A stretch of DNA of 35,257 nt, from positions 1 to 35,257 of the forward strand of contig PNNP01000003.1 of NCBI GenBank assembly GCA_013824325.1. The letters run 5' to 3'. The notes under the pieces are model-generated. The model had not been told where the DNA came from and did not search any database. It was given only the letters and a program-made list of their open reading frames with translations. Of this stretch, positions 1-8,935 are shown in pieces; the first letter of the stretch is position 1; each line of letters opens with the position of its first letter. This stretch comes from Thermodesulfovibrio sp. (lineage in GTDB: Bacteria; Nitrospirota; Thermodesulfovibrionia; Thermodesulfovibrionales; Dissulfurispiraceae). Both the position numbers and the translations under genes were made by a program.

Positions 1-1140
1 GATTTTACCATCATGAATAAGTTCAATCACAGTCACTTCTGGCGGGGAGAGAAAGCGAATAGGAGGACCCCATGTTCCTGCACCCCTGTTTACATAAAGG
101 AGACTATTATTGGATTTCAGCATCCCCGCATGCTTTGGATAGTAAAATTTTGTAATTAGACTAAAAGGGAAAAGCTGGCCCTTATGAACATGCCCTGAAA
201 GCTGCAAATCAAAAAGCCCGACAGCGTCACTGTCAATTAAAGGCCTGTGTTTAAGCAACAGGGTAAATCTTTCACGCGGTAATTTTGACAGAAGCTCCTT
301 TTCAGAGATGTTTTTATAATCACCAATGGATTTTCCCCTCGGGTCATCAACGCCTGCGATATTGATTAAATCAGGAATGCTCAATCCCTCCGCCCTTAAA
401 ACAGTAAAGCCGGCACGCTTCATAAAATCAATTGACTGGTCTATTCCGGCAATAAACTCATGATTTCCTGTTATGGCGAATTTGCCATATCTGGGTTTGA
501 TTTCATGGAAGAGTTCTGTGAGCCCGTCAAGTTGATTAATCTGTCCGTCAATAAGATCTCCTGTTGATACGAAAATATCAGGGTCTGCTTTTTTAACCTG
601 TTCGAGGATGTTTTTTAAATGCTCCTCTCTTATAATGAGTCCGAGATGGACATCGGAAATCTGTACAATCCTTAATCTGCCGGTTTCTTTCGGGAGTTTT
701 GGAGTCTTGATAGTAATATGTTCTATTTGCACATTCTTCGCCTCAAAATAACCATAGAAGGCTATACATAGTGACAGCGCAAGAGGTATCCAGAAAGAGA
801 TTTTTGATGAAATATTCAAATGGGCAAAATCTTTTCTGAATATGAAGCCTGCTAATTTCAGAATCAGACGATAAAGGTCAGTTAAAATTGAAGCAGAAAA
901 GAACAGAAGAATAATCCCCATCCATGTATATCCGATAAATGACAGCAGCCGGGCAAGAAGTTCAAATTCGTTTTTCTCTAATACACGGATAATGACCGGA
1001 GCTAAAACCATCGGTATCATAAAGAAGATTATGCATATACCGGTTATTTTCCCGAACTTAAAGGCAGCCCTTGCTTTCAGGAATGCGTAAAGATGCATTC
1101 CGCCATAAGTCAGGAAGAACGTTATAAAGAAGAGTCTCAT
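1..1140 (-). CDS. Membrane-anchored calcineurin-like metallophosphoesterase (YkuE/YaeI type), 3' end cut by window
   Basis: I translated 380 codons from the ATG at 1140 to the window edge without a stop. The first 130 residues hold about four hydrophobic segments (roughly 1-15, 31-50, 62-83, 114-130). A metallophosphatase domain follows with the full metal-ligand series: SDVH (D163, H165), GDLID (D194), GNHE (N225, H226), KHRP (H298) and GHVH (H317, H319). The family hydrolyses phosphoesters with two metal ions; members of this membrane subtype are linked to lipid or envelope phosphate esters, but the substrate here is unknown. AAGGA lies 10 nt before the ATG. Family members run about 370-390 residues, so only a few C-terminal residues are probably missing. 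It lies 81 bp after the aldolase gene on the same strand and may be its operon partner. Confidence 0.9.
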   Translation of the reverse strand, partial: MRLFFITFFLTYGGMHLYAFLKARAAFKFGKITGICIIFFMIPMVLAPVIIRVLEKNEFELLARLLSFIGYTWMGIILLFFSASILTDLYRLILKLAGFIFRKDFAHLNISSKISFWIPLALSLCIAFYGYFEAKNVQIEHITIKTPKLPKETGRLRIVQISDVHLGLIIREEHLKNILEQVKKADPDIFVSTGDLIDGQINQLDGLTELFHEIKPRYGKFAITGNHEFIAGIDQSIDFMKRAGFTVLRAEGLSIPDLINIAGVDDPRGKSIGDYKNISEKELLSKLPRERFTLLLKHRPLIDSDAVGLFDLQLSGHVHKGQLFPFSLITKFYYPKHAGMLKSNNSLLYVNRGAGTWGPPIRFLSPPEVTVIELIHDGKI

Positions 1141-1221
1141 TTAATTATATTCCTTTGATGGACCATGCACCGAAAAACACGATGAAATGGCTATTAAGAA
1201 AAGGCCTGCTTGCACTTGTGT

Positions 1222-2172
1222 TTAATCTATGGGTATTTCATCTCTGAGGTTTTCGTAAAATTGTCTGAGGTTGGGAAGCTTCTTTGCGGCCATGGCCTTC
1301 ATCCCACTTCTGGGATGTTCGTTCAGGATACCCGTAATCATATATGGAATATGGTAACCCCACTCTATCTTTGCCTTCGTGAGGATGAATATCTCCTGAA
1401 TGATCTCGATAATAGGCCTTATATCGAACTTGGGGTTCTTGAGGAATGAGAGCAAAAGTTCAAGAGGGCAGTTGCCTGCGCCTCTGCCCATTCCATAAAT
1501 CGTTGCATCGAGACGGTTTATCCCTGCGATAATCCCCTCTATCGTATTTGCAAAGGCGAGCTGCTGATTATTGTGGGTATGTATGCCGAGTTCCTTTCCA
1601 GGGAGCGCATCAAAGTATTTCTTTGCGAGAAAGTGAATCTGCTCTGAATACATCGCACCAAAGCTGTCGACAAGATAGATAATCGGCACATCGCTTTTTG
1701 AAATGTCATCGAGCGCCTCATCGAGATCCTTTTCAAGAACCTTTGAGACCGCCATAATGTTTATAGTCGTCTCATAGCCCTTCTCCATGCAGTAATGGGC
1801 AAGGCTGATCGCTTTATCAATCTCTTTCACATAGCACGCTATTCTGATCATATCGAGGATGCTGGCGCTCTTTTGGGGTATGTCTTCGTGGTCGATTCTG
1901 CCTATATCCGCCATGGCAGACAATTTCAGTTTCTTTTCGAAGCCGCCGACAATTCTTTTTAAGTCATCTTCGGAACAGAACTTCCAAGCGCCGTTTTCGC
2001 TCCGGGAAAAGTATTTTTCCGAAGACTTATAACCTATCTCCATATAGTCAACGCCCGACTGTGAGAGAGCGATAAAGACCTTTCTTACGAAATCATCACT
2101 GAACTGCCATTGGTTGATTAAGCCGCCATCCCTAACTGTACAATCAAGGATCTTTATCTGAGGACGAAACAT
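1222..2172 (-). CDS. DRE-TIM metallolyase family aldolase (HMGL-like / 4-hydroxy-2-oxovalerate aldolase-like)
   Basis: This 316-residue protein has the HMG-CoA lyase-like TIM-barrel signature. The N-terminal strand ends in DCTVRDGG (residues 10-17), the DxTxRDG metal and acid-base motif. Metal-ligand histidines follow in GIHTHNN (H198, H200), then a glycine-rich GMGRGAGN loop (228-234). The family cleaves or forms C-C bonds next to a keto acid using a divalent metal. Typical 4-hydroxy-2-oxovalerate aldolases sit beside an acylating aldehyde dehydrogenase (DmpF); none is visible here, so the substrate is unassigned. GGGGGGAGGT precedes the ATG with good spacing. It follows the KDPG aldolase gene by 70 bp on the same strand, so two mechanistically different aldolases are probably co-transcribed. 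Confidence 0.85.
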   Translation of the reverse strand: MFRPQIKILDCTVRDGGLINQWQFSDDFVRKVFIALSQSGVDYMEIGYKSSEKYFSRSENGAWKFCSEDDLKRIVGGFEKKLKLSAMADIGRIDHEDIPQKSASILDMIRIACYVKEIDKAISLAHYCMEKGYETTINIMAVSKVLEKDLDEALDDISKSDVPIIYLVDSFGAMYSEQIHFLAKKYFDALPGKELGIHTHNNQQLAFANTIEGIIAGINRLDATIYGMGRGAGNCPLELLLSFLKNPKFDIRPIIEIIQEIFILTKAKIEWGYHIPYMITGILNEHPRSGMKAMAAKKLPNLRQFYENLRDEIPID

Positions 2173-2242
2173 TTTGTGATACCTCCCCCCAAATTATTAC
2201 CTGCACGCTTCTTGCATAAAGGAATCCAAAATTATACACGAT

Positions 2243-2914
2243 TTACTGTTTTAATGTGAAGTTGGCATTTGTCCGGGCAAAATCTTCAACCTTCCTGACA
2301 AAACTTCTCGATAGCGCGGCAATAGAATTCCAGTCTCCTGCTGCCACAAGATCGCGCCTAATTATGGCTGTCCCGATGAGTAGCCCTGCAGCATCGGCAG
2401 AGAGGTATTTTAAGATATTATCGAGAGTCACCCCGCCGCAGAGCATATATCTCACAAATGGCAGCGGGCCTCTGATTGCTTTTAGAAAATCAATGCCGCC
2501 GATTTCGACGAAGGGAAAAAGTTTTATGATATCTCCACCCGCTTTATACGCCCTGTAAATTTCTGTCGGCGTGCACGCGCCGGGAATCGAAAGGGCACCT
2601 TCCTTTTTCGTGAACTTCACTACTTCTTCGTCAAAATTTGGACTCACAATATAGGATGCTCCAGCCTTAAGGGCATTTTTCACATCATCAACGCTCAGAA
2701 CCGTGCCAGCACCGACAGTGACCTTTCCGTCTCTGCTTAATCGTTTTATAACCTCGTCAGCCCCTGGCACCGAGAAGGTAATCTCTATGAACCCGATTCC
2801 CCCTTCTATGCAGGCTGTCGCGGCATTATAGGCACTTTCAGGGGTTTCGGTGCGGACCGCAACCATCAATTGATGTCTCTTTAGGTTTTCTATAAGACTC
2901 TCTATGTGTGTCAT
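2243..2914 (-). CDS. eda: KDPG/KHG aldolase (2-dehydro-3-deoxy-6-phosphogluconate aldolase)
   Basis: This class I aldolase cleaves 2-keto-3-deoxy-6-phosphogluconate to pyruvate and glyceraldehyde-3-phosphate, or 4-hydroxy-2-oxoglutarate to pyruvate and glyoxylate. From the chosen start the protein is 223 residues. It shows VAVRTETPE (R21), EGG-x5-T (E44 region), GAGTVL (68-73), SPNF (91-94), PGACTPTE (111-118) and the Schiff-base lysine in IIKLFPF (K131). The frame is open upstream to 2956, but ATG 2914 has GGAGG seven bases before it and matches the family start, so I prefer it. It is the first gene after the promoter at 3003-3031. No Entner-Doudoroff dehydratase is in the window, so KDPG as the in vivo substrate is not proven. 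Confidence 0.9.
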   Translation of the reverse strand: MTHIESLIENLKRHQLMVAVRTETPESAYNAATACIEGGIGFIEITFSVPGADEVIKRLSRDGKVTVGAGTVLSVDDVKNALKAGASYIVSPNFDEEVVKFTKKEGALSIPGACTPTEIYRAYKAGGDIIKLFPFVEIGGIDFLKAIRGPLPFVRYMLCGGVTLDNILKYLSADAAGLLIGTAIIRRDLVAAGDWNSIAALSRSFVRKVEDFARTNANFTLKQ

Positions 2915-3002
2915 AGATCCTCCATAAAAATCACTTTGCAACCTCACGCCATCCATTTGTCCTTTCTTTTATCTTTAAAATTATCTCTATTCGCATGAAC
3001 AA

Positions 3003-3031
3003 TTTATACCAGAGGATTTAAGTATTGTCAA
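3003..3031 (-). promoter_or_regulatory. Predicted sigma70 promoter for eda and the aldolase
   Basis: Read on the minus strand: TTGACA (3026-3031), a 17-nt spacer, and TATAAA (3003-3008), i.e. 11 of 12 consensus bases with ideal spacing. The predicted start lies near 2996, giving a leader of about 80 nt before the eda ATG at 2914. The divergent archease gene begins about 80 bp away on the other side. Confidence 0.75.
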
Positions 3032-3108
3032 GAATTTTAAAATAAAAAAAGTTTTAGTGTGATCATATCTGCTGCGAGTTATATTCTTTGAGTGTGGTAT
3101 CATTTAAT

Positions 3109-3561
3109 ATGACCTTTGAAGTGCTGGATATATCAGGCGACATTGGAATTAAGGCATCGGGAAAAACCTGTGAGGAAGCCTTTGTGAATGCAGGCATGGG
3201 AATGTATAGCCTGATAACGGATATTGGAAAGATTAAAGATGAAAAGCGTATGGAAATAGAAGTTAAGGCAGATTCGCCTGAAAGCCTGCTTGTTCGCTAT
3301 CTTAATGAACTGATATTTCAGTTTGATGCTTATGGTTTTATCGGAAGGGGGATTAAGATCTTAGATTTAAGATTGATGATTTCTAATTTAAAAACTGAAA
3401 TCTCCAATCAGCAATCCTCAATTAAACTAAAAGTATTTGGTGAGGAATTTGATTCAGACAGGCATGAGCAAGGATTACTCGTAAAAGCTGCCACATATCA
3501 CAACATCAAAATTGAAAAGAGAAATGATGAATGTATAATCGAGGTCATATTTGATATATAA
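3109..3561 (+). CDS. Archease, activator of the RNA ligase RtcB
   Basis: Archease promotes guanylylation and multiple turnover of RtcB. The 150-residue product from ATG 3109 keeps the family pattern: an N-terminal strand with SGDIGIKA (metal-site Asp), KTCEEAFVNAG-x-GMYSLITD, SLLVRYLNELIFQFD, and the C-terminal EVKA-TYH-like block seen here as VKAATYHNIKIEK. The frame is open back to TTG 3088; ATG 3109 aligns best with family N-termini, and neither has a clear Shine-Dalgarno. Residues about 83-105 are a low-complexity insertion encoded by a repetitive tract (3354-3424). The gene ends 11 bp before rtcB, the known partner, which supports the call. Confidence 0.9.
   Translation: MTFEVLDISGDIGIKASGKTCEEAFVNAGMGMYSLITDIGKIKDEKRMEIEVKADSPESLLVRYLNELIFQFDAYGFIGRGIKILDLRLMISNLKTEISNQQSSIKLKVFGEEFDSDRHEQGLLVKAATYHNIKIEKRNDECIIEVIFDI
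3354..3424 (+). repeat. Degenerate AT-rich repeat tract in frame within archease
   Basis: A run of TTAGATT / GATTTCTAATTT / CTGAAATC / AATCAGCAATC words, with GATTTC (3378-3383) and GAAATC (3397-3402) as inverted partners. It encodes a loop containing SNLKTEISNQQ. Bases 3390-3415 match 25240-25265 in ruvC at 22 of 26 positions and in the same reading frame. Confidence 0.75.
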
Positions 3562-3572
3562 GGAGGTGAAGT

Positions 3573-5018
3573 ATGTCGCTTGAAAAGCTTAAAAGAATAG
3601 ATGAAAACAGACTTGAAGTCCCGAAAGACTATAAAGAAGGCATGAGGACGAACGGCATTATATATGTTGACAGTATTCTGGAAAAAGAACTTGAATCAGG
3701 CTCTATTGAGCAGGTTGCAAATGTTGCCACACTTCCGGGCATTGTCGGCGCTTCAATGGCAATGCCTGATGTGCATACTGGTTACGGTTTTCCGATTGGC
3801 GGCGTTGCCGCATTTGATTTAAAAGAAGGAATCATATCCCCTGGCGGAGTCGGCTATGACATAAACTGCGGAGTAAGACTTTTAAGAAGCAATCTCAAAA
3901 AATCTTTTGTGCTTCTTAGAATAAAAGAGCTTATTGATGTTTTGTATAACAATATACCATCAGGTGTCGGTTCAAAAGGGAAAATCAGGCTCGGTCCGGA
4001 TGATGAAGAAAAAGTGCTTTTAAAAGGGGCGCGGTGGGCTGTTGATAAGGGATTTGGTGATGCATCAGACCTTGAGAGGATTGAATCAGGCGGATGTATG
4101 GATGGAGCAGACCCGTCTATAATAAGCAGTAAGGCTTATGAAAGGGGAAGGGCGCAGCAGGGCACGCTCGGCTCAGGCAACCATTTTCTCGAGGTTCAGT
4201 ATGTTGATGAGATTTACGATGAAAAGACTGCAAATGCACTCGGTCTTTTTAAAGACCATATAACAGTGATGATACACACAGGCTCAAGGGGATTTGGACA
4301 TCAGGTATGCACGGATTTTCTTGAGGTCATGAGCAGGGCTGTCCGGAAATATGGTATTGTTCTGCCTGACAGGGAGCTTGCCTGCGCTCCGTTTAACAGC
4401 TCTGAGGCAAAAGATTATTTTGCTTCAATGAAAGCTGCTGCCAACTATGCATGGGCTAACAGACAGTGTCTCATGCACTGGACGCGTGAGGTTTTTATGT
4501 CGGTGTTTAAAATACCGCCTTCTGAATTAGGACTGACGCTTATTTATGATGTTGCGCATAACATAGCAAAGATAGAAGAGCATATCGTCAACGGACAGAA
4601 GAAAAAATTGGTAGTTCACAGAAAAGGCAGCACAAGGGCTTTTCCGCCGGGACATCCTGAGCTTCCTGCAGTATACAAGAATCTCGGACAGCCGGTGCTC
4701 ATACCCGGAGATATGGGCAGGGCTTCTTTTGTGCTTATCGGAACAGAAAAGGCTATGAAGGAAACATTCGGCTCCACATGTCATGGAGCAGGCAGGGTAA
4801 TGTCAAGACATCAGGCAATCAGACAGGCAAAGGGCCGTGCTATCTGGCGTGAAATGGAAGATATGGGAATCATTGTCAGGGCTGCAGGGAGGGAAACACT
4901 CGCTGAAGAGATGTCAGAGGCGTATAAGGATATATCAAATGTAGTTGATGTTGTGCACAATGCAGGGATTTCAAAAAAGGTTGCAAAGCTCAAGCCCATA
5001 GGTGTTATAAAAGGATAA
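3573..5018 (+). CDS. rtcB: RNA-splicing ligase RtcB (tRNA ligase family)
   Basis: RtcB joins RNA 2',3'-cyclic phosphate or 3'-phosphate ends to 5'-OH ends using GTP and Mn2+. The 481-residue protein is full length. It has DVHTGYGFPIGG (D66, H68), GGVGYDINCGVR (D96, C99), GTLGSGNHFLE (H204), IHTGSRGFGHQ (H235), YDVAHN (H329), HRKGSTRAFPPGH, and the guanylylated histidine in CHGAGRVMSRHQ (H404). All catalytic and metal residues I know for the family are present. AAGGAGGTG lies seven bases before the ATG. It follows archease by 11 bp, and its stop abuts the mqnA start. Confidence 0.98.
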   Translation: MSLEKLKRIDENRLEVPKDYKEGMRTNGIIYVDSILEKELESGSIEQVANVATLPGIVGASMAMPDVHTGYGFPIGGVAAFDLKEGIISPGGVGYDINCGVRLLRSNLKKSFVLLRIKELIDVLYNNIPSGVGSKGKIRLGPDDEEKVLLKGARWAVDKGFGDASDLERIESGGCMDGADPSIISSKAYERGRAQQGTLGSGNHFLEVQYVDEIYDEKTANALGLFKDHITVMIHTGSRGFGHQVCTDFLEVMSRAVRKYGIVLPDRELACAPFNSSEAKDYFASMKAAANYAWANRQCLMHWTREVFMSVFKIPPSELGLTLIYDVAHNIAKIEEHIVNGQKKKLVVHRKGSTRAFPPGHPELPAVYKNLGQPVLIPGDMGRASFVLIGTEKAMKETFGSTCHGAGRVMSRHQAIRQAKGRAIWREMEDMGIIVRAAGRETLAEEMSEAYKDISNVVDVVHNAGISKKVAKLKPIGVIKG

Positions 5019-5828
5019 ATGAAAAAAAATAAACTCAGAATCGGCAGAATACCTTATGCAAATCTATTCCCGATTTTTTATACACTCGAAACAGAGTTTG
5101 ACTGCTCATCTTATGAATTTGCAGAAGGCGTTCCATCAAAACTAAACAGAATGCTTAATAATGGTGAGGTTGACCTCAGTCCTTCGTCATCCATTGAGTA
5201 TCTGAGAAATCCCTCTCTTTACAGGTACATTGACGGCATCTCTATAAGTTCAAGGGGGCCTGTCGGAAGCATCTTTCTTTTCAGCACCAAACCCATTGCA
5301 GATTTAAATGATTGCACTGTATATGTTTCGTCGCAATCAGCGACATCTATAGGTCTTCTTCATGTTATTCTGAATAAATTTTATGGACTCAACTGCAGTC
5401 TGCAATCTCTAAATAAACCTGAGGATTCCGGCAAGGAGACGTTTCTTTTGATAGGCGACGATGCCATCAGACTTGGCAGTCAGAAACCACAGCAAAAGGG
5501 AAAGTTAATTTATGATTTGGGTGAAATCTGGTATAAACACACAGGCTTGCCGTTTGTATTTGCACTCTGGATTGTACGCAGGGAACTTTACGGAGAAAAG
5601 GATTACAGGCATGGATTATTTAATAAATTTACAAAAGACCTGAGCAGGGCTAAAGACATTGCCCTCAGGAATTTACCGGAGATTGCAAAACACTCACCTA
5701 TGAAGAGATTCATGTCCGAGGGCGATATAATTTCCTACTGGAATAAACTTGATTATGAGCTGTCTGATGAACATAAGAAGGGTCTCGAACTTTTTAATAA
5801 ATATCTGAAAGAACTCTCCTATTTTTAA
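5019..5828 (+). CDS. mqnA: Chorismate dehydratase MqnA (futalosine pathway of menaquinone synthesis)
   Basis: MqnA dehydrates chorismate to 3-[(1-carboxyvinyl)oxy]benzoate, the first committed step of the futalosine route to menaquinone. The 269-residue protein starts KLRIGRIPYANLFPIFY and shows the periplasmic-binding-protein-like hallmarks VDLSPSSSIEYLRNPS, SRGPVGSI, a Ser-rich SSQSATSIGLL loop, LIGDDAI and YDLGEIWYKHTGLPFVFALW. The length is normal. The ATG directly follows the rtcB TAA with no gap, implying translational coupling. No other mqn gene is in the window. Confidence 0.93.
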   Translation: MKKNKLRIGRIPYANLFPIFYTLETEFDCSSYEFAEGVPSKLNRMLNNGEVDLSPSSSIEYLRNPSLYRYIDGISISSRGPVGSIFLFSTKPIADLNDCTVYVSSQSATSIGLLHVILNKFYGLNCSLQSLNKPEDSGKETFLLIGDDAIRLGSQKPQQKGKLIYDLGEIWYKHTGLPFVFALWIVRRELYGEKDYRHGLFNKFTKDLSRAKDIALRNLPEIAKHSPMKRFMSEGDIISYWNKLDYELSDEHKKGLELFNKYLKELSYF

Positions 5829-5896
5829 AATCCTATTTCATCTTTCATCTTGAGATTTTTAATTCAAGACTGTTAATATATATGTCAAATTTTAAA

Positions 5897-5983
5897 AGTA
5901 AATGAGTAAATGGGTAAATGAGCTTGAGAGCAAATGAACAGGCGGTGTACGAACAAAATTGCTTTTGTTTAACTCATTAACTC
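5897..5983 (+). repeat. Intergenic inverted repeat of GTAAATGAG-type words
   Basis: The 190-bp gap between mqnA and yajC holds an arm of tandem GAGTAAATG words (about 5897-5922) and a roughly complementary arm GTTTAACTCATTAACTC (5967-5983). The spacer of about 45 bp includes AGCAA/TTGCT as a shorter inner pair. The design matches the tracts found inside genes elsewhere in the window. I see no convincing terminator in this gap. Confidence 0.6.
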
Positions 5984-6018
5984 TTATGCGCATCAATTTA
6001 ATTTATGGGAGGTGTTGA

Positions 6019-6375
6019 ATGTTGTTATTTCTATTAAATTTAGTTCCGGATGTGTATGCCATGGGTCCTTCTCCACAGGGCGGCGGAAATGCAGGCGGTG
6101 CTTCAGGCTTTATTGGAAGCCTTCTTCCTTTGATACTGATTTTTGTCATCTTTTATTTTCTTCTCATAAGACCCCAGCAGAAAAAGTCTAAAGAGCACAG
6201 GCAGATGCTTGAGAACATTAAAAAGGGTGATAAGGTCGTAACAGCAGGCGGAATCTACGGCGTTGTTGAAAGTGTGGGCAACAATACTGTCGTTCTCAAG
6301 ATATCTGAAAACGTAAAAGTTAAATTTTCCAAAGGGCATATTGCTGCTATTAGACCTGCATCAGACGAGGATTAA
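6019..6375 (+). CDS. yajC: Sec translocase accessory subunit YajC
   Basis: This 118-residue inner-membrane protein joins the SecDF-YajC complex, which assists SecYEG. An N-terminal hydrophobic stretch (1-14) precedes a Gly-rich linker. The main membrane segment (about 33-50) ends in the diagnostic FYFLLIRPQQKK, followed by a small cytoplasmic domain with LENIKKGDKVVTAGGIYG. GGGAGGTG lies five bases before the ATG. It opens the yajC-secD-secF cluster, 18 bp before secD. Confidence 0.96.
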   Translation: MLLFLLNLVPDVYAMGPSPQGGGNAGGASGFIGSLLPLILIFVIFYFLLIRPQQKKSKEHRQMLENIKKGDKVVTAGGIYGVVESVGNNTVVLKISENVKVKFSKGHIAAIRPASDED

Positions 6376-6393
6376 CGGAGAGACAATCAGCAG

Positions 6394-8016
6394 ATGAAAA
6401 AAGACATATTGTGGAGGGTAATACTTATAGCTGCGACTGTAATCGCTGCTGCAATGTTTTTCCTGCCTAATACTCCAATATTTCAAAGCATGCCTGAATG
6501 GTGGAAGAAGAATATGCCCAATAAGGGCATAGTCCTCGGACTTGACCTTCAGGGAGGACTGCACATTGTCTTTGAGGTTGAAGGAGACAAGGCTGTTGAA
6601 ATCGCTACCGAAAGGATAGCATCTTCTTTGACAGGCGTGTTTGAACGGAAAAAGATTCAGGCAGTTGTCAAAAGGGATGGATTGTTTGTGACTATTACAC
6701 CTGCGAATATGGATGTGAAAAAAGCAGTAGAGGATGCATATCCCATATTGACGCTTGCTGACAGCAAGGATGCCTTAAAATATAAAATCTCTTCAAAGGA
6801 AATGCAGAGGATTAAGGATACAGCATCAGACCAGGTTCTTGAGGTTATTAGAAACAGGATAGACCAGTTCGGCGTTGCAGAGCCGACAATCCACAGGCAG
6901 GCTGAAAACGAGATTGTTGTGCAACTGCCAGGCATAAAAGACCCCAAAAGGGCTGTGGAGATAATAGGCAAGACTGCATTGCTGGAATTTAAGCTCGTTG
7001 ATGACGAAGCATCTCTTGCAGCAGAGTTGCCTGCTTCAATAATTCAGGGAGAAGAATCGCAGGCAATCGAGAGATTCAGGAACAAAATTCCTGAAGGAGA
7101 TGAGATATTATTTCAAAGGATTGTAAACAAAGAAACAGGTGTGGTTACGAAAAGGCCTATGCTTCTTAAAAAAGAGACATTGCTTACCGGCGACCTTTTA
7201 GCAGAAGCAAGGGTGAATATTGACCAGAGGTTTAATGAACCTTATGTCTCGGTAACGTTTAATAGCGCCGGCGCAAAGATATTTGAAGACATAACAGGAA
7301 AGAATGTAAAGAAAAGGCTTGCCATAATCCTTGACGGGAATATCTATTCTGCGCCTGCAATACAGGAGAAAATAGGCGGAGGGAATGCCCAGATAACGGG
7401 CGGTTTTACAATGGATGAGTCAAAAGACCTCGCTATAATATTGAGGGCTGGTGCACTTCCTGCGCCCATCAAGACGCTTCAGAATGTGACAGTCGGCCCC
7501 TCGCTTGGAAGGGATTCCATTGAAGCAGGAAAGCTGGCAGGAATTATCGGCACAATCCTTGTGGTTGCATTCATGATTTTTTACTACAGACTTTCGGGCA
7601 TCATAGCTGATTTTGCATTGGCATTGAACATAATACTTCTTCTCGGCGCAATGGCGTCCCTTAACGCAACGCTCACACTGCCGGGTATCGCGGGAATAAT
7701 ACTTGCGATAGGCATGGCTGTTGACTCCAATGTCCTTATGTTCGAAAGGATGAGGGAGGAATTAAGGACCGGCAAGACCCCGAGGGCTGCTGTTGACGGA
7801 GGATATAAAAAGGCATTCTGGACAATATTTGATTCCCATGTAACAACGCTTATAACTGCTGCAGTGCTGTTCCAGTTCGGCACCGGACCGATAAAAGGTT
7901 TTGCAGTTACATTGAGCCTTGGCGTTGCAATAAATCTTTTCACAGCATTGATAGGTACAAAGACCGTCTTTGACGTTATGCAGTCAGGAAGGGAAGTAAA
8001 GAGGTTGAGCATATGA
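6394..8016 (+). CDS. secD: Protein translocase subunit SecD
   Basis: SecD uses the proton gradient to help pull exported proteins through SecYEG on the periplasmic side. The 540-residue protein has TM1 (about 8-25), the D1 signature [14 protein letters not shown] (about 48-61), a periplasmic P1 domain, and the conserved [15 protein letters not shown] and [14 protein letters not shown] segments before the C-terminal five-helix RND-like bundle (about 380-530). [17 protein letters not shown] is the conserved TM4 region with its Asp. Its stop overlaps the secF start by four bases. Confidence 0.98.
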   Translation: MKKDILWRVILIAATVIAAAMFFLPNTPIFQSMPEWWKKNMPNKGIVLGLDLQGGLHIVFEVEGDKAVEIATERIASSLTGVFERKKIQAVVKRDGLFVTITPANMDVKKAVEDAYPILTLADSKDALKYKISSKEMQRIKDTASDQVLEVIRNRIDQFGVAEPTIHRQAENEIVVQLPGIKDPKRAVEIIGKTALLEFKLVDDEASLAAELPASIIQGEESQAIERFRNKIPEGDEILFQRIVNKETGVVTKRPMLLKKETLLTGDLLAEARVNIDQRFNEPYVSVTFNSAGAKIFEDITGKNVKKRLAIILDGNIYSAPAIQEKIGGGNAQITGGFTMDESKDLAIILRAGALPAPIKTLQNVTVGPSLGRDSIEAGKLAGIIGTILVVAFMIFYYRLSGIIADFALALNIILLLGAMASLNATLTLPGIAGIILAIGMAVDSNVLMFERMREELRTGKTPRAAVDGGYKKAFWTIFDSHVTTLITAAVLFQFGTGPIKGFAVTLSLGVAINLFTALIGTKTVFDVMQSGREVKRLSI

Positions 8017-8924
8017 TAGAGCTTATAAAGAACACAAAAATAGACTTCATGGGTAAAAAGATTTATGCCTTTATCATTTCCGGCATATTATCACTGATCG
8101 GCATCTTTGCCATGGTTCAGATAGGTCTCGGTCATGCAAATTTAGGTGTTGATTTTGCAGGAGGCACGGCAGTTCAGATTAAATTTACCCAGTCCGTTAA
8201 TCTTCATGAAGTGAGGGTTGCATTGGAAGGAGGCGGACTGAAAGATTTTGACCTTCAGGACCTTCCAACAGAAAACAAGGTTTTGATAAGGGTAAAGAAG
8301 CAGGAAGAGAAGCTCGGCGGTTTTTCAGATAAGATAACACAGATTCTTTCTCAGAAGTTTTCTGACAAAAAGCCTGTGATTGATTCCACAACAGAGATAG
8401 GGCCCAAGGTCGGTGCAAGATTAAAGCAGGATGCACTCTGGGCGATTCTTCTTGCGGTAGCCGGAATATTGATATATATTGCATGGAGATTCCAGATAAG
8501 ATTCGGAATCGGAGCCACCATTGCTACATTCCATGATGTGCTTGCAGTACTGGGAATTTTTTATATTTTGAACAAAGAGATAAATCTGATACTTGTGAGT
8601 GCGTTGCTTACCATTGCCGGATACTCACTTACAGATACTGTAGTGGTTTTTGACAGGGTGAGAGAAAACTTAAAAAAGTTCCTCAAGGAGCCGATAAACA
8701 GCGTTGTTAACAGAAGCATCAATGAAGTTCTTTCCAGAACCATCGTAACATCATTGACTGTTTTCCTTACTGCACTTGCCCTTTTCTTATTTGGCGGAGA
8801 GGTAATACATGACTTTGCACTTGCCATGTTAATCGGAGTTGTTGTCGGCACATATTCGTCTGTTTTTGTAGCGAGTCCTATTGTTATACTTCTTGGCAAA
8901 AAATCAGTAATAAGTAAAAAGTGA
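8013..8924 (+). CDS. secF: Protein translocase subunit SecF
   Basis: Partner of SecD in the export motor. The 303-residue protein has TM1 (about 17-37), [14 protein letters not shown] (about 45-58), a short P4 domain and five C-terminal helices with the signature [14 protein letters not shown] (about 210-223). It overlaps secD by ATGA at 8013. Its last codons (KSVISKK) are encoded by GTAATAAGTAAAAAGTGAG, which looks like one of the repetitive word tracts of this genome and supplies the stop codon. Confidence 0.98.
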   Translation: MIELIKNTKIDFMGKKIYAFIISGILSLIGIFAMVQIGLGHANLGVDFAGGTAVQIKFTQSVNLHEVRVALEGGGLKDFDLQDLPTENKVLIRVKKQEEKLGGFSDKITQILSQKFSDKKPVIDSTTEIGPKVGARLKQDALWAILLAVAGILIYIAWRFQIRFGIGATIATFHDVLAVLGIFYILNKEINLILVSALLTIAGYSLTDTVVVFDRVRENLKKFLKEPINSVVNRSINEVLSRTIVTSLTVFLTALALFLFGGEVIHDFALAMLIGVVVGTYSSVFVASPIVILLGKKSVISKK

Positions 8925-8935
8925 GAAACTGAGCG

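Noticed and set aside
3025-3060. Forward promoter for archease in the divergent gap
   Set aside because: TTGTCA is present but no -10 box lies at suitable distance, whereas the minus-strand match is near-perfect.
5987-6000. ATGCGCATCAATT shared with 35017-35029
   Set aside because: A 13-14-base match is expected by chance about once or more in a window of this size and the flanks do not match.
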